Origin: Siniperca chuatsi
Taxonomy: Eukaryota > Chordata > Actinopteri > Centrarchiformes > Sinipercidae
Assembly (NCBI RefSeq): GCF_020085105.1
Contig: NC_058056.1
Location: 11,840,929 to 11,904,928 of the forward strand
DNA: 64,000 bases
Reading direction: 5' to 3'
This document shows positions 47,023-63,769 of the stretch, piece by piece (the stretch's first letter is position 1; each line of letters starts with the position of its first letter). A program made the position numbers and the translations under genes. The notes beneath the pieces are model-generated. The model was given only the letters and a program-made list of their open reading frames with translations, had not been told where the DNA came from and made no database searches.

Positions 47023-48345
47023 CACCGAGGCAGCAAAATGGCGAATACATGTCGCAAACTGAGCGCTTCCATGGTGACGCGAATTCCAGGCTGCTCCAGA
47101 CGGTATCATCATCACAGAGCTGCAGCGTAGGCTGTGATGAAAAGTGAATCAAACAGAGTGGAACATTTGAAATAATGCACGACCTAAACAACGTGTAACA
47201 TGCATATATTTAATGTTCGATTTGTGCACTGGTTTGTAACTCCACACAGGTATGAAGGGATATAATAAAGAGCACTTATTGCAGGTTTGTTTGTTTTGTT
47301 ATTTGTGTTACTCGTAAGGTCATATACATATTACAACAAACAAACACTATATACAACATATTTTTGTATATAGTGTATTTTATTATCCATACATCCACGG
47401 TTTTATTAATAGAACAAAAACAAAACATAGGTGACTGCCTTAGAATGATGATTTACAAAATGCCAGCCAGGGTTGTCCAACCTTGGTGTTGTGGGACACA
47501 GATGAGGTTCACATTTACTATAAAATAGTTATTTATGTTAAAATGCTTCTAACAATGAAATGAACAATGAAATTCAGTATACTGTATTTACTCAAGTATT
47601 GTACTTCAGCACACTTTTGATGTAGTTACTTTTCTTTAAATTTATAACTCATAACATTAGTGCGTTTTTTGACAGCTATAATTACTCGTAAATTTGTAAA
47701 TTAAGTTTTTAAATACAAATCCCATGATGAGCTTGAAATGCGATGCATTGTTATGGACTAAACTACCCAACAGTATATAAATTAGTTAAAATTAGCTCCA
47801 CCTGGACCAGCAGCAACAATAAAATGCTGGTTACAAATTGAAGCATAAGTAATAATTTTATGTAATATATAACACTGACATTGGCCAATAACTTTCACAC
47901 ACTCACACACACAATAACACTCACAGACAGATAAAAAAATATATTATTAAGTATATTTTGCTGAAAATATTTTGTACTTAGTTAAGTTGTTAATGGAGAG
48001 CATTTACTACTATACAATTATACCGTTTACAATATACACTAATACTTGTGTGTATGTGTGCTTTGTTGTTATCAAAACAGTCTGCAGAAGAATGTTTTTA
48101 TGTCCTCAAAAAATTACTGGTAAAGTTCACTATCATTGTAACACGTTTTCTCGGCCTGTCGCTTGCTGACATGAACGTAGCTCTTCCTTGTAAATATCGT
48201 TTTTAATCGTGAATGTCGTTTTATTTTGAAAACAGCGGAAGTGGGTGTGCTGCTCTGATAGCTTGTGATAATAAGAGCACATCTGTAGCTTTGTGGCTAG
48301 TTTGGCAGTAGGTTGTTTTCCTGATAGCCGCCCGGGGTTCCCAGT

Positions 48346-48366
48346 CGTCGCCGCCGCCGCCGCTGC
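48346..48366 (+). repeat. (CGC)n triplet run in klhl28 5' UTR
   Basis: TCGTCGCCGCCGCCGCCGCTG: a short GC triplet repeat within the likely non-coding first exon of klhl28. Confidence 0.8.
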
Positions 48367-49343
48367 TGAACTCCGCCACTGCAAAATCGGCTATTACAGC
48401 GGCACACCAGACGGACTATAGGTTACAGGTTTGTTTTCCTTTATTTGACGATATCATATCCAAGCGTTATTTTACAGCTAGCTATAACGTCACGTTTTGT
48501 ATCTGTCAGCCATGTTACTGTATATCAATCAATGATGCAGCTAGCCACAGTAACCGTGTTTATTTTTAGCAGCTAACCATCGCTGACTGCAGTGCAATGA
48601 AACAGAGCTATATAGGCACTATGTATTTGCTGGAGTCGAGCATTGTTGACGATACGATGTTCACATGAATGTCGATGTTAATATAAATATGGTATCCGTG
48701 GAAATTTGTTTTTGCAAAAGCCAAGCTGTTGATGGGTTTTAAAGTGTGTTAGCTAGCGCACTAGCTGTTAGCTGTCTGCTGATGTAAGGCTAAGAGGTAG
48801 CTACCGAGTTCTGATCTGGCCGTGTCCTCCGTTCAGAAATCAAGCTAAGGCCCCAGTCAACAAAGTAACAGTTCACGTTATTTTGATTGAATGTCATAAA
48901 GCATAAATGCACAACAGCATATAGGCAGTTGTTAACAGTTAACCGAAAAATGTGTATGCTTTCTAGCCAGTACGGTTGGTTAACTTTAAGCAGCGTTAGC
49001 GCAGGATTAAGAAGATCATGCATCTTTAGCTTGCCTCACAGTAGACTGCTAACAGCGGGTCGGAATAACTACTGCATTAACAGTTTCTTCAAAACATCCC
49101 TGGATGCATCATACTACCTTGGCATTTTTCCTTAACGCGTGCTGTAATTACGTCATGTTGATGACTTGGACTATGTTTTGTTGACTTTTCAGGCTTGTAG
49201 TCTCAGGGGCAAGATGACAACTGGTTATTTTACAGTATTTCCATTGGTTGTTGGTCACATATCATTTAATCAGAAAATTTCACTGAATCATTAGCCTTTA
49301 CAAAATGTCAACACTGCACTGATATATGGATTCCTGCTCTCAG

Positions 49344-52300
49344 ATGGACCAGCAGGACCAGTCCTATATGTTTGCCAGTCTGAAACGGCCTCACTCAGAG
49401 CAGCTGCTGCAAGGCCTCCAGCTCTTGCGGCAGGACCACGAACTATGTGACATTGTTCTACGTGTGGGTGATGCCAAGATCCATGCCCACAAAGTAGTGC
49501 TGGCCAGCATCAGCCCTTACTTCAAGGCCATGTTCACGGGTAACCTGTCGGAAAAGGAGACCTCTGAGGTGGAATTCCAGTGCATCGATGAGACTGCCTT
49601 GCAGGTATGCTTGGAGCCAGCAGACACCTTTTTATAAACTGCACTGATTAACTGGTGTACCATAGTTATTGTTTATGTGACGCTTTTACTCTCTCTTCTA
49701 GGCCATCGTTGAGTATGCCTACACTGGCACAGTGTTTATCTCCCAGGAAACAGTGGAATCTCTGCTACCGGCTGCCAACTTACTCCAGGTTAAGCTAGTA
49801 CTTAAGGAGTGCTGCTCTTTCTTAGAGAGCCAGCTGGATGCTGGGAACTGTATAGGCATCTCCCGCTTTGCAGAGACATATGGCTGTCATGACCTGTGCC
49901 TGGCTGCAACCAAGTTCATCTGTGAGAACTTTGAGGAAGTTTGTCAGACAGAGGAGTTTTTTGAACTGACAAGGGCTGAGTTGGATGAAATTGTATCCAA
50001 TGACTGCCTTAAGGTGGTCACAGAGGAGACTGTATTTTACGCCCTGGAATCGTGGATCAAATATGATGTAACTGAGAGACAGCAGCATCTGGCTCAGCTA
50101 CTGCACTGTGTTCGCCTTCCACTCCTCAGCGTCAAATTTCTCACTCGCCTGTATGAAGCCAACCACCTTATACGAGATGACCACGCATGCAAGCACCTGC
50201 TCAATGAGGCCCTTAAATATCATTTTATGCCTGAGCACCGGCTCTCCTATCAGACTGTGTTGTCTGCACGGCCCAGGTGTGCCCCAAAGGTGCTGCTTGC
50301 AGTAGGAGGCAAGGCTGGACTGTTTGCAACATTAGAAAGGTAATGATAATGTCTAGATAATATTTTTAAGCACTATTGAAAAGACAACTTTCCAAACATC
50401 TGTACTGTTTATGCCTTCTGTATGTTCTGTGTTTAAAAACAAACAGACTAATTGGCTAATATCTGTCTTTCTCTTGCAGCATGGAAATGTATTTCCCTCA
50501 GACAGATTCGTGGATAGGGCTGGCCCCTCTCAACGTACCCCGATATGAATTTGGAGTGGCAGTGCTGGACCATAAGGTGTATGTGGTGGGAGGCATCGCC
50601 ACACACATGAGACAGGGCATTAGCTATCGGAGACACGAGAGCACGGTGGAGAGCTGGGACCCCGAAAGCAACACCTGGTCCTCTGTGGAGCGTATGGCAG
50701 AGTGCCGCAGCACACTTGGGGTGGTGGTCCTGGCTGGTGAGCTTTACGCCCTCGGAGGCTATGACGGCCAGTATTACCTCCAGTCGGTGGAGAAATATGT
50801 CCCCAAGCTGAAGGAGTGGCAGCCTGTGGCACCTATGACAAAGTCCCGCAGCTGCTTTGCCACTGCAGTGCTGGATGGCATGGTGTACGCTATTGGAGGC
50901 TATGGTCCAGCCCATATGAACAGGTACTACCACTGAGAGTGGATATGATCTTTTTTGTTTAACTTGTGGAAACATACTGTATGTTATGGGCTGTTTTAAA
51001 CATTAGGAATGAGGAATTTTGAGTAACTTGTGTGCTAATTTATCTAATTGACTAATGAACTTGTATGAAAGTGCCAAAACTAAACAGTTTGACATTTATT
51101 TGTGTGTATAAATGGTGAATAGCAAAACATTCAATCCCTGTACAGTTCGGACAGCAGGAGGTTTAATGGGTAGGTTACATGAAGATTAATAACTATATTT
51201 GTTCTGTACATTACCCAATAATTAACAAGGCACTGAATCATTCTGTAGCTGCTCAGTTTCTTTCTGTATATGATGTGATACACCTCTTTTCCTTCAACTG
51301 TAACCTCTTCTGTTGAAGTTTTTGTATAATGTGAAGACTGCAGAAAGCTACATAGGATCAAAACATGCAACAAACCTTTCTCTGTTCCTACAGTTGACAT
51401 TTGACATCAGTAATGTATGGTTGTGGTGCTCTACCACACTTTATTTATTTATATACTCTTTGATCTCTAGCTCTTTTAGATCTCATAACCTGACTTTCTC
51501 TCTCAAGGTCTTCTTAGTTATTTAATAGAACTGGCAATCAAGTGAAGGATGTCAAGTGTTGCTGAGAAAATGGCCAGGGCCCTGTTAATGAGTGAAGAGG
51601 AGTCATAACAGAAGTGGTGGCTGAAGTTTCATCGAGAGGGTGCCTGACTGTGTGCTGCTGGTTAGACCTCTGTTGTTGCTGTGGCTCTCTAGAGAGCAGT
51701 GTCTCTGTTGCTTGTTTCCTTGACTCCCGAAACCCCCCAGGAGAATGTGTTTGGACAGAGAATCTTTGGGGACTATTTTTTTCTTTTCCCCAATGTCTTT
51801 TATGTCCTTGCACACTGCAAAACAATCTCAGATTGCCAGTGTTCCAGTCGCTGTCAGGGGGTTCATTTGACTCTGGTCAAATCTGGTAATTCACCACTGC
51901 CATTGGTGGCCTCATTACTAAGTTGCACCAGGTGTGTGTGATCAGACCACCTGAACTGTTGTCCTCTTTTTTTTTTCTTCTTTTTTTTATAAATGGGAAG
52001 TAGGTTCCCCGATCCTGAAATGCACCTTTTTGAAGAAGTACAAAGGTGTTGTTGTAGACAAATAACTACAATACAATACTTCAGACAATTTTCCAAAACA
52101 CACCACATTATGCCTGTCTAGAATAAAAATCCACTTTTCAAGTTTCTTGAAACTTGCTTACAATGGGTAAATCATTCCAGCAATCAGCTTGGGAGTCTGT
52201 TGAGGAATTGCAGAGGGCTGGGAGATCGGATCAATTTACATTTGGACTTTTTAACCATTGTGTGTTTTTGTTAATTGTGCTTCATTTGCTCTGCACAGCG

Positions 52301-52764
52301 TGGAGCGGTACGACCCCAGCAAGGATGCCTGGGAAATGGTAGCCCCCATGGCAGATAAGAGGATCAACTTCGGAGTAGGCGTCATGCTTGGCTTCATATT
52401 CGTGGTGGGAGGACACAACGGCGTGTCGCACCTGTCCAGCATTGAGAGGTATGATCCGCATCAGAACCAGTGGACAGCCTGTCGGCCAATGAATGAACCA
52501 CGCACTGGTGAGTATACGTCAGCTTTTAGCTAAAGCCCCTAATTGTAGGATTTAGAAATGCATGTAATTAGCTACATATGACCGTGACATCATCTTGCAG
52601 GTGTGGGCTCTGCCATCGTGGACAACTACCTCTATGTGGTGGGAGGTCACTCTGGGTCATCCTACCTGAACACTGTCCAGCGCTATGATCCTATTTCAGA
52701 CAGCTGGTTGGACTCAAGCGGCATGATGTATTGCCGTTGCAACTTTGGTCTGACTGCCCTTTGA
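49344..52764 (+). CDS. klhl28: KLHL28, BTB-BACK-Kelch protein
   Basis: KLHL28 belongs to the BTB-Kelch family, which serve as substrate adaptors of CUL3 ubiquitin ligases. Coding exons: 49344-49604, 49702-50339, 50480-50923, 52299-52507 and 52601-52764. The product is 571 aa, the same length as human. BTB lies at about residues 25-135 (RQDHELCDIVLRVGDAKIHA, HKVVLASISPYFKAMFTGNL). BACK runs to about 240 (CIGISRFAETYGCHDL, WIKYDVTERQQHLAQLL). Six Kelch blades follow (YALGGYDGQYYLQSVEKY, FVVGGHNGVSHLSSIERYDP), ending RCNFGLTAL*. I chose the ATG at 49344 because CTGCTCTCAG just before it looks like a splice acceptor. An in-frame ATG at 49326 would add six residues if not spliced away. The 3' UTR may be very long. 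Confidence 0.97.
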
Positions 52765-53587
52765 CCCATGGCCCGGCCAGCTAGGACCCAATAAGAGAAC
52801 TTAGACACAAAGACGTTTCTTTTTTGTTGTCTCCTCCTCCTTCCCCACATTCATCCTCCAGGTGCAGAGGAGCGCTGCACAGCAACGTGAACACCAGAGG
52901 AGAGAGCGAGCCTGCTGGGTGGATGGATGTGCCGGGCCAGCTGGCTGGCTAGAGGGGGACCACAGACATGGCTGCAGAGAAATATCTGCAAAGTTGTGCG
53001 GGGAAAAAGGGGGGAAGATGATTGGACGGCTGTTGTCACTGGCACGAGGAGACGACGGCTCTACTGCTGCTGCACCACAATGAGGACTCTGAGCCATTTC
53101 CCAGAGGATTGTGGGAGAAAACTTGTCACTTTTGTTTCCAAATTCTCTGTTATGTTAGCAGACATTTTTTCCCCCCCTTCATGCCATTAATCGTACACAC
53201 TAATCTTTTTTTTTAATTTTATTTCCCTGCTGCAACTGGAACCATGTGTTCAAATTTTGTAGAACACTGCAGTTTGCTGGTGTATTTGTATGAATATGTG
53301 GTTGCTGGCAATGAAGTGTGTATGTCTGTGTGTATGCTTGAGGGGTACATGCATGTCAGATAGGATTGTTTGTTTGGTTTGTTACGTGTCTGCGTGCAGA
53401 ACAGATGCTCGGGCTCAGCGACGCAAGAGTTCTGCATCAAAATCAGTGCTTCACAAAAAAGAGAAAAGTTGGAATCTTTATATTTTCTCAAAAAGGGCTG
53501 CCTTTTTCTCTCTTGTAAATAGTATAAATGAAATATAGATATGAATATATCCTCTAGTGCATTGCCTGTAAATGTTTTTCTGCACTG

Positions 53588-53634
<47 letters not shown>

Positions 53635-56290
53635 ATGTGTGTTTGTGTATGTGTAGTTTGATTCCAAGGGTCAGTGTAGAGGTGAACGACAAATTCTCCT
53701 GAGAGTGTTTGCCACTAGTCTCTGCTTCATCCTCGGAGCCATTTAAAAAAACAAAAACAAAAAAAACAAACAAAAAAAAATCCATGTTCTAGCTTCTGTT
53801 ACATCTTCCTAAGGTCAGGTCATGCACTTGCTACTCTTCACAATAGTTGAAATCGACCTTGGCCCTCTTTTCACCCTTTGGTCTGTACACAATACCAACT
53901 GGTGCTATATTTAGGATTCAGGATTCAGCTGTTTGTTTGTGTTGCCTCACACAATTAGGTCAACCTCTGTTCAGCCTCTGCTACATTACTGCGTTAGATG
54001 TTAGTTATTTGGTTTATGTGCATTTAAATGCCTCCAACCATGCAATAAAATAAAAGTCCTACTGAAAGGGAAGCCTGTGGTTGGACAACCACAAACTTCA
54101 GTCTGAAAATTAGCACTATGTTTGTTTAGTTTTTCTTTTTTTATTTAAAATATATCCTAGATGGCATTCCCCTTCCCTCACATTGTCCCTGTTGCAGGAT
54201 ATGAGCATGCTTTATCGTCTCAATGCCTGTTCCTAGTGCAATGTCACTCTCTTAACTATGAACAAGACTTTTCTGTCTGTGATTGGGCCTGACACCCGCT
54301 CTTTGCACTCACCAACTCGCCACACAAACGTGATCCTCATATGGCCAAGGTCTTGCTTGCAAGCTCAGGTGTGAGGTAATTCGTTCACAGCTTAATGTGA
54401 AGTGCCAAAACATGACCTTTTTTTGTTTTGTGTTTTGCATCTTTCCCACCTCCAGTGCTAGAAACAGCTTCCCTCATGTGCCACAATTGAAACATTTTCT
54501 TCTCGTCCTTAATTGCTGATGCATTAGCATTACATTCTTCCATGCTGTCATATGGAGGTGGATGATAAAGCAAAAAGGGCTGTGCTAGCCAACTCGGGCT
54601 ACTGCCACTGTCACCAGTCCTGTGTCCTGGGAGAGAAACCAGAGCGCTCCCCTTTGGTTGTGTCTGACTCCAGGTCAGCCTCGGGCTAGGCTAATGGACG
54701 GGTCAAGCAATGCACAGCAATGGAGGGGGCACTAGACTAGGAAAGGCTAAGTGTGGTGTGTCTTGTTGAGTCGCAGTTGATGTTCAAGTCTAGTTTAAGT
54801 TGCTTTGTGCACTGACGTTTGCACATAAGTGGAAACTTTAACCAAGCTCTGCATTGCACTTACCAAACTATTTGATACATATTGTAATTTGTACATATGT
54901 TTTAATTTAGGACAATGGCATTTAGATAATGCAATAAGATTTCTGTTCTTTCTGTGGATGAATGTTTTGTTTGTCTCTTTAAAAAGCCAAGGCATCTCAT
55001 TGCTGTAACAGAACCCCACATGGCATGTCTTGTTGATTCACACTGTTGGCCTGTAATGTCGACGTCTAATGAAACATCAAAATGGTACCATTGACTTTGC
55101 CTCATCCCACCAGACATCTCGTGTTGTCATTATGTTTGTGCATGCTGGTTAATTTCTACAAGGCTTATGTTTATTTAGGCAGATTCAGATGGATTGCTCA
55201 CAATTTTTGAATAAATGGCCAAATTCGATGTATACACTTTAAAAAAAAAAAAAAAAAAAAAAACCAAGCAGTTCAGCTGTTTTTACCATGTACAAGTCTT
55301 GTAAACACTAGACAGGACATGTGCTCTTCCACTTTAACCTTGTACACTAAACTTGATGTTTTAGTAAAATGATTACCGTCACTACAGACGAAAACTTTAA
55401 TGACATTTGCCTTGCAAATTGGTCAGGGTGTCACTGGTGAGACATTTAGTTTGCAGATTGTTTGCATCACTATATAAAGTACTTTCCTTTCAATCTCTGG
55501 TTTATTTTGAAAATGTAACGCATTAGCAACCCAAGCGTATTTCTGCAAATATGTTATTGTATTTTAGAAAGATGTGAATGACTTATTTTGTATTTATGAT
55601 TGTAATTATAATTTGTATTGTTTATGTTCTGTAACCTGATTTTGTTTGCCAATTCTGTTCTGTCTATTGTACTAGATTTTGTTAGTCACTCAACAGCCAC
55701 GGCACAAATCACGCAGGCGTAATTATGTGCTGCTGCCATGATTCATCTAGCATCAATGTTATGTACAATGTCATGACTCTGAGGTGTATGGTAACTACTA
55801 CTTTAATGAATTTTGGAGAGATTCTGATGAAAGTCTGCAAACGTGAATCTGCAAAAAGAAGGGATGTTCAAATTGAGTTTGTACACATTTTTATTATGGC
55901 CTAACCAATGTCATGTTTTTGCCACCACTCTCACCAAAGTGCTTGTTCAAAGAAAGCAGATGGATGACTAACACCTGGTCTGCAATGGACTACCACTCTA
56001 ATGTTTGTGTCTGAAAGAAAAATCCTTTGAAACTGATGTCAATGTTAGCCAAATGACCACTCTGCTTCTTTTACATTTCCCATTGTGTGTCAGGAGTAAG
56101 GTGATGATCTTGAATTTTATATCCTGTGGATTAATACTGGAAGTACAAGATAACCTTAGGTGTAGAAACAGTAGCTTTTCACATTTTATCATGTTTTGAT
56201 TGAAGACATTTTACATACATTTTAGTCCGTTTGTGTGGTGCAGTTGTACCCAGTTTAAAATAAATGCCTGCCTTAAAAGGTACTGTCTGC
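52765..56290 (+). other. Probable long 3' UTR of klhl28
   Basis: No coding match. Poly(A) hexamers AATAAA lie at 54044-54049, 55210-55215 and 56259-56264. The region is AT-rich with an A run at 55243-55263. The use of these sites, and therefore the UTR length (1.3 to 3.5 kb), is inferred. Confidence 0.45.
53590..53632. repeat. (TG)n microsatellite
   Basis: A pure TG run of about 21 units within the likely klhl28 3' UTR. Confidence 0.95.
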
Positions 56291-57298
56291 TTTTATGTGG
56301 CTCTTGTTATACCCATTCATGCAATGCACAAGTGCAACAAAATAAATCAATACAAGTGTAGCACAAAATATTTGTATTTGCATTTTAAAGACCAATTAAA
56401 GTTAGAAAAACCAATTAAACTGATCACGATTGAGGATTTATACTTGACAGGATTCACTTTCACAAACTTTCCTTGGAAGAGGCACTGTGTGATACCAGTA
56501 ATTCTTTGAGGTTAAAAACTATTTTAAAAAAATAACATGTAAATATACATATTTCCTGTGTTGGCAAGTGTAATATTGCTTAAATTCAATGTATCAGTAT
56601 GGAAATGCTGCCAGCTTAGTGCCCTGGAAGCCAAACAGGTAATATTTAAGTTTGTAAAGAAAATAGATATTTCACACTGCCCTCATCCTTTATATAATTT
56701 AAGAACTTTGTATTTTAACATTCACTCATTATATTAAACGTTTGCCTCCAATTTAAACATCTTAACAAAAAACAAGACATTAACCTGAAATGGACTTTGG
56801 CCGTGTTTGGTTGTTTGTAAATAGAAAAAGCACCAGTTTAAATTTATGAAAGGGCTGATATGCATAAATGTAAAATTAAACTGCCAAAATTGTACACCTT
56901 GTCTGTCAGGTAACTGTAAATGCATACAATGTACATTATTCACTGATACTGTCATGTTTGCATATCAACCCAGAACTATTATAGTCCATTATATTCTTGG
57001 ATTCCAAGCATGCCCAAAGAAAAGTAATTTCCATTTTGCACAGTAAGCTCTCTGCAAGCATTCAGGTGAAATGGAGCATGCGTCATTCAGCACTCTTACA
57101 ACTAACAGAGGAAGCAACAGCTGACAGGAGTTCATTAAAAATCGAATGATGCGCTAAGTAGAGAAACATGATTACGGTACTGTAATGCCATCCATGTAGT
57201 CGTCACAGAATAATCATAGGAAGGGTGGATGAATGCTTTCACTCTTGTGCTTGGTGTGACTCCTGCTCATCGGTGTGTCCGCTTGTGACAAGATTAGT
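56290..57298. other. AT-rich DNA between convergent klhl28 and C14orf28 homologue
   Basis: I see no gene or repeat. Part of it is likely the 3' UTR of the minus-strand C14orf28 homologue. Confidence 0.5.
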
Positions 57299-60664
<3,366 letters not shown>

Positions 60665-61263
60665 AGCTCTCTGTATTTCTTCATGTCTTACATCGGATTT
60701 AAAGCCAGATATCTAAGTATAGTATTTTCTAGCACTTTCTGGTGAGTAGCTGAATGATGATACTTTTGCAAGCATCAAAACAATCCCGAACAAATGTCAA
60801 GGTTTCTTTTTGACGGATAATCTAAGCTGTGTGTAAATACAGTGCTGCCCTCTGCTGATTCTCGGCGTAATTACGTCCTTTGAAGTCCCGCCCATTCTCC
60901 CACTCTCTTGTGGGTGTCATAGCTGAACTGGGAATGCTATTGGTTTACAGTTTCTACTAACGTGTTATAGTAGGTATATGATTGGCTGTCAGAGGTGACA
61001 GTTTGTCAATAGTCCCGCCCTTCTCCGTCGTCTAGCCCACTAGCGAGGCTACGTTCTACGTTCGATGCTATTCCTGAAAGTTAATACGCTGCTTTTCGGT
61101 GGTAGTGCTTGGTAAACGAATGGAGGCTGCGTCATTACCTTCCATGAGCATTTTGAATACACTTTTTGGCAGTGACGTTACTCACCGCGCTCCTCTTCTT
61201 GACAGACAGCGAGTGTGCAGGAGACACCATCTCCCTTAGAACACGGACTTTCAGGACCAAAAG
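60665..61263. promoter_or_regulatory. Divergent C14orf28 / mthfd1 promoter
   Basis: 600 bp separate the two start codons. Inverted CCAAT boxes (ATTGG) lie at 60939-60943 and 60981-60985. There is no TATA box next to either start. The arrangement suggests a shared housekeeping promoter; this is inferred. Confidence 0.55.
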
Positions 61264-63769
61264 ATGTCAGCTCAGATCATAAATGGGAAACAGGTTTCAG
61301 CGTAAGTGTCAGATTTCATCCAGCACGTTTATAGATGCACATATAGCCAAATGGGTGTAATCAGCCTGACGAAACGTGTCTGTGTACTGGCTAACTAGGT
61401 AGCTAACTAGCCATCTGATTTACATTTGAGTTATAAACAGTTTTTGTACATGATCAAGCCTTATACACATTTTTCATGGGGCTGTTATATATTATATAAG
61501 AGTCATATAAGATACTGGTTTTGTCTTTGCTGGCAGCAGAAAACGATTTCATAACTTAGTTACTGAATAGGTGCTACATGATGCTGTCCACGTGAATGAA
61601 GTGTGCCAGCAGATTCACAGTTACTTGTGAATAACCCGCTGAGAAATCACAGTGGACTCTTCCTCAAGTTGCATGGGATATTTGTTTCCTTACAGCTATG
61701 TAGATTATTCTAAATGTGTTCACACTAAATTGACTGACTTTTGACTGCCAAATTTATAATTTGGTGGTAATCCATAAAGTTAGATCATTGAAAATTTTGG
61801 AATGAATGGTTGCAAATCCTTCCGTATTATGTAAGAAGCTATGGTGGTGTGATATGATCTTTGCCCTAATGGTCCAATGACCTCAAGTGGTGAGGCTGAC
61901 AAACACAACTCATGAAACTTGAAACCCAAAACTAACTTTTTAACAATGCATTTGTCACTGTATTATCATACATATTTGTTGTATTTGAGTACAATCTGCA
62001 AATGGGTTCCTTGTGTGTTTATAATACTTCAAAGTTTGAATGAATCCAAATACAATATTACCAAATGTTTGGGGAAATATATTTGGCAAATAGACAACAA
62101 AGTGTATGACATTTAGTTGCATGTGCTTGTCACAAGACATGACAGCCTGCACCCTGTTAACTGCCCCTCACAGTACTCATTAGTTCAATTATTTTATGCA
62201 ACAGAAATGGGCTATACAGCTTCTCCCCAGATCATCACCCCTGAAGCTTGACAAAAGCTGACATAGCATTGATTGTTCTGGACAAGTGAGGTTTATGGAC
62301 AGAGGTTTATTGTAGAGATGGTCGCTGCCTGTCGGGAAATGTAGTTTTCTACAAACCATTATCCAAAATTGTGTTCTTCAAAGAAGCATGATTGACACAG
62401 GGGTGACAATCAAAGCACAACAACAACAGTACAGTTGATTATAGGCATATGGCCCTGGTTGATCAGAGACCAGAGACCAGGAATTAAGATATACCAACAT
62501 GCTGTTTTATGAGCCGCCATTGTGATAAGGATAGTTGTTATGATGCAATATGTAATGATGATTTTTTTTTTTTTAAAATCTGCGAATGATATATATTTTT
62601 ATTGATAGTTTCTCTGTTGCCCTGGGTGAATAAATAAAAATCAGCATAGTGCCGGTTATGTTAAATAATGTACCTTAATAAAGTTTCAATAGTAAGTCTA
62701 CGTTTTATATTATTTAAACTATATTAAAATAAGGATTGTTTCATTGTTTTCCTCTGCATCCTAGACTTTAGAAGGGCTAAAATGTTTTTTTTAGATTAAG
62801 ACTATCAGAGCATGCTATGAGTATTTGGACCAACCTTTGGATGAACCTTTTTAGAATAAACTAAAAGAATAAAATAAACTAACACTAATTTTGCAAAGTT
62901 ACCAGGGCAAAAACACTCTGAGGTTACTTTAAAGGTAGTTCAAACTGGTGCCACTCCATTGTGCCATGCATCCATAATCAATAGCAATCACATGGTGCAT
63001 TCCATCATCACTGCCAATGAAGTTCATGTGATGCACAAAGACACTGTGTTTTAAACACAGTCTATTTAGCTTTTTGTGTAACTCTGTTCTTTTTCTCATC
63101 CACAGTGGATGAGATCAATAAAGCTGATGAGTTGTATGATTGATTGTGTGAATAGAATACAAAAGAAATACAATCAGGATTGAGATTTGTTTAGACAGAC
63201 ATGATAGATAAAATAGATTTTTAGATAATTGCTGTGAGTTAAAGTCCAGTAACTTTGTGTCCCTGCTGTCTGTCTTGTCTTTTGATTGGTTGAGTTGACC
63301 TTGCCCAATCTATGTGTTAAGGAAACAGTCAAGCCATAACTGCCATAACCAAATCATTAAACGAATACAGATAAAACAAAGACCAAATATAAGCTTCTCA
63401 TTCTCCCAAACCGACTCTCTGATGACCTGGCTTTGCATGTGCAGTGGAGATTGATGGTCGAGGGATTGGAAAATGATTGCCAGTTTCACAGTGAGATAGC
63501 CAGATTAGTATTGGTGCAGAAAATCTGTAACCATTGTAAAGGAGGGGATTTGGTTTGGCCTGTGACTTGTGTACCATATGGTCCTATCCCTTTCCTCTTT
63601 ATAATGCTGCCTGAACGGTGCGCCCACCACTGCATAGAGATTAATAATCCAGTTGGGTTTTATTCTGTTGTCTTGTGTTCTCAGGCAGGTGAGGGAGCGT
63701 CTGAAGAAGGATGTGGAGCAGATGAAGCTTCAGGACCCCAACTTCAGACCCGGTCTAGTGGTTTTACAG
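61264..63769 (+). CDS. mthfd1: C-1-tetrahydrofolate synthase, first two coding exons
   Basis: MTHFD1 is the cytosolic trifunctional folate enzyme (methylene-THF dehydrogenase, methenyl-THF cyclohydrolase, formyl-THF synthetase). The window holds coding exons 61264-61301 and 63685-63769, giving MSAQIINGKQVSAQVRERLK, then KDVEQMKLQDPNFRPGLVVLQ. This aligns with the start of the family's dehydrogenase domain (ILNGKEISAQIRARL ... PRLAILQ in human). The donor GTAAGT follows 63769, and the remaining exons lie beyond the right edge. There is no mitochondrial leader, which argues against MTHFD1L and MTHFD2. Intron 1 (61302-63684) holds no other gene that I can see. Teleosts can carry two copies; which one this is cannot be told. 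Confidence 0.9.
61302..63684 (+). other. mthfd1 intron 1, no other feature seen
   Basis: AT-rich, without a recognisable gene, RNA or repeat family. Confidence 0.55.

Larger units (their letters stand above)
46063..49343. promoter_or_regulatory. Divergent togaram1 / klhl28 promoter region
   Basis: The two genes are head to head, as in human. On the minus strand an acceptor (TGTCCTCGCAG) at about 46118 and a donor (ATGCAAG|GTATAT) at about 46812 define a likely togaram1 non-coding exon 1 in the 46812-47100 area. On the plus strand a GC-rich exon ending at 48428 (GGTTACAG|GTTTGT) is the likely klhl28 non-coding exon 1. The DNA between 47150 and 48130 is AT-rich with no gene seen. No TOG-domain coding sequence is found anywhere in this gap. 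Confidence 0.6.
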
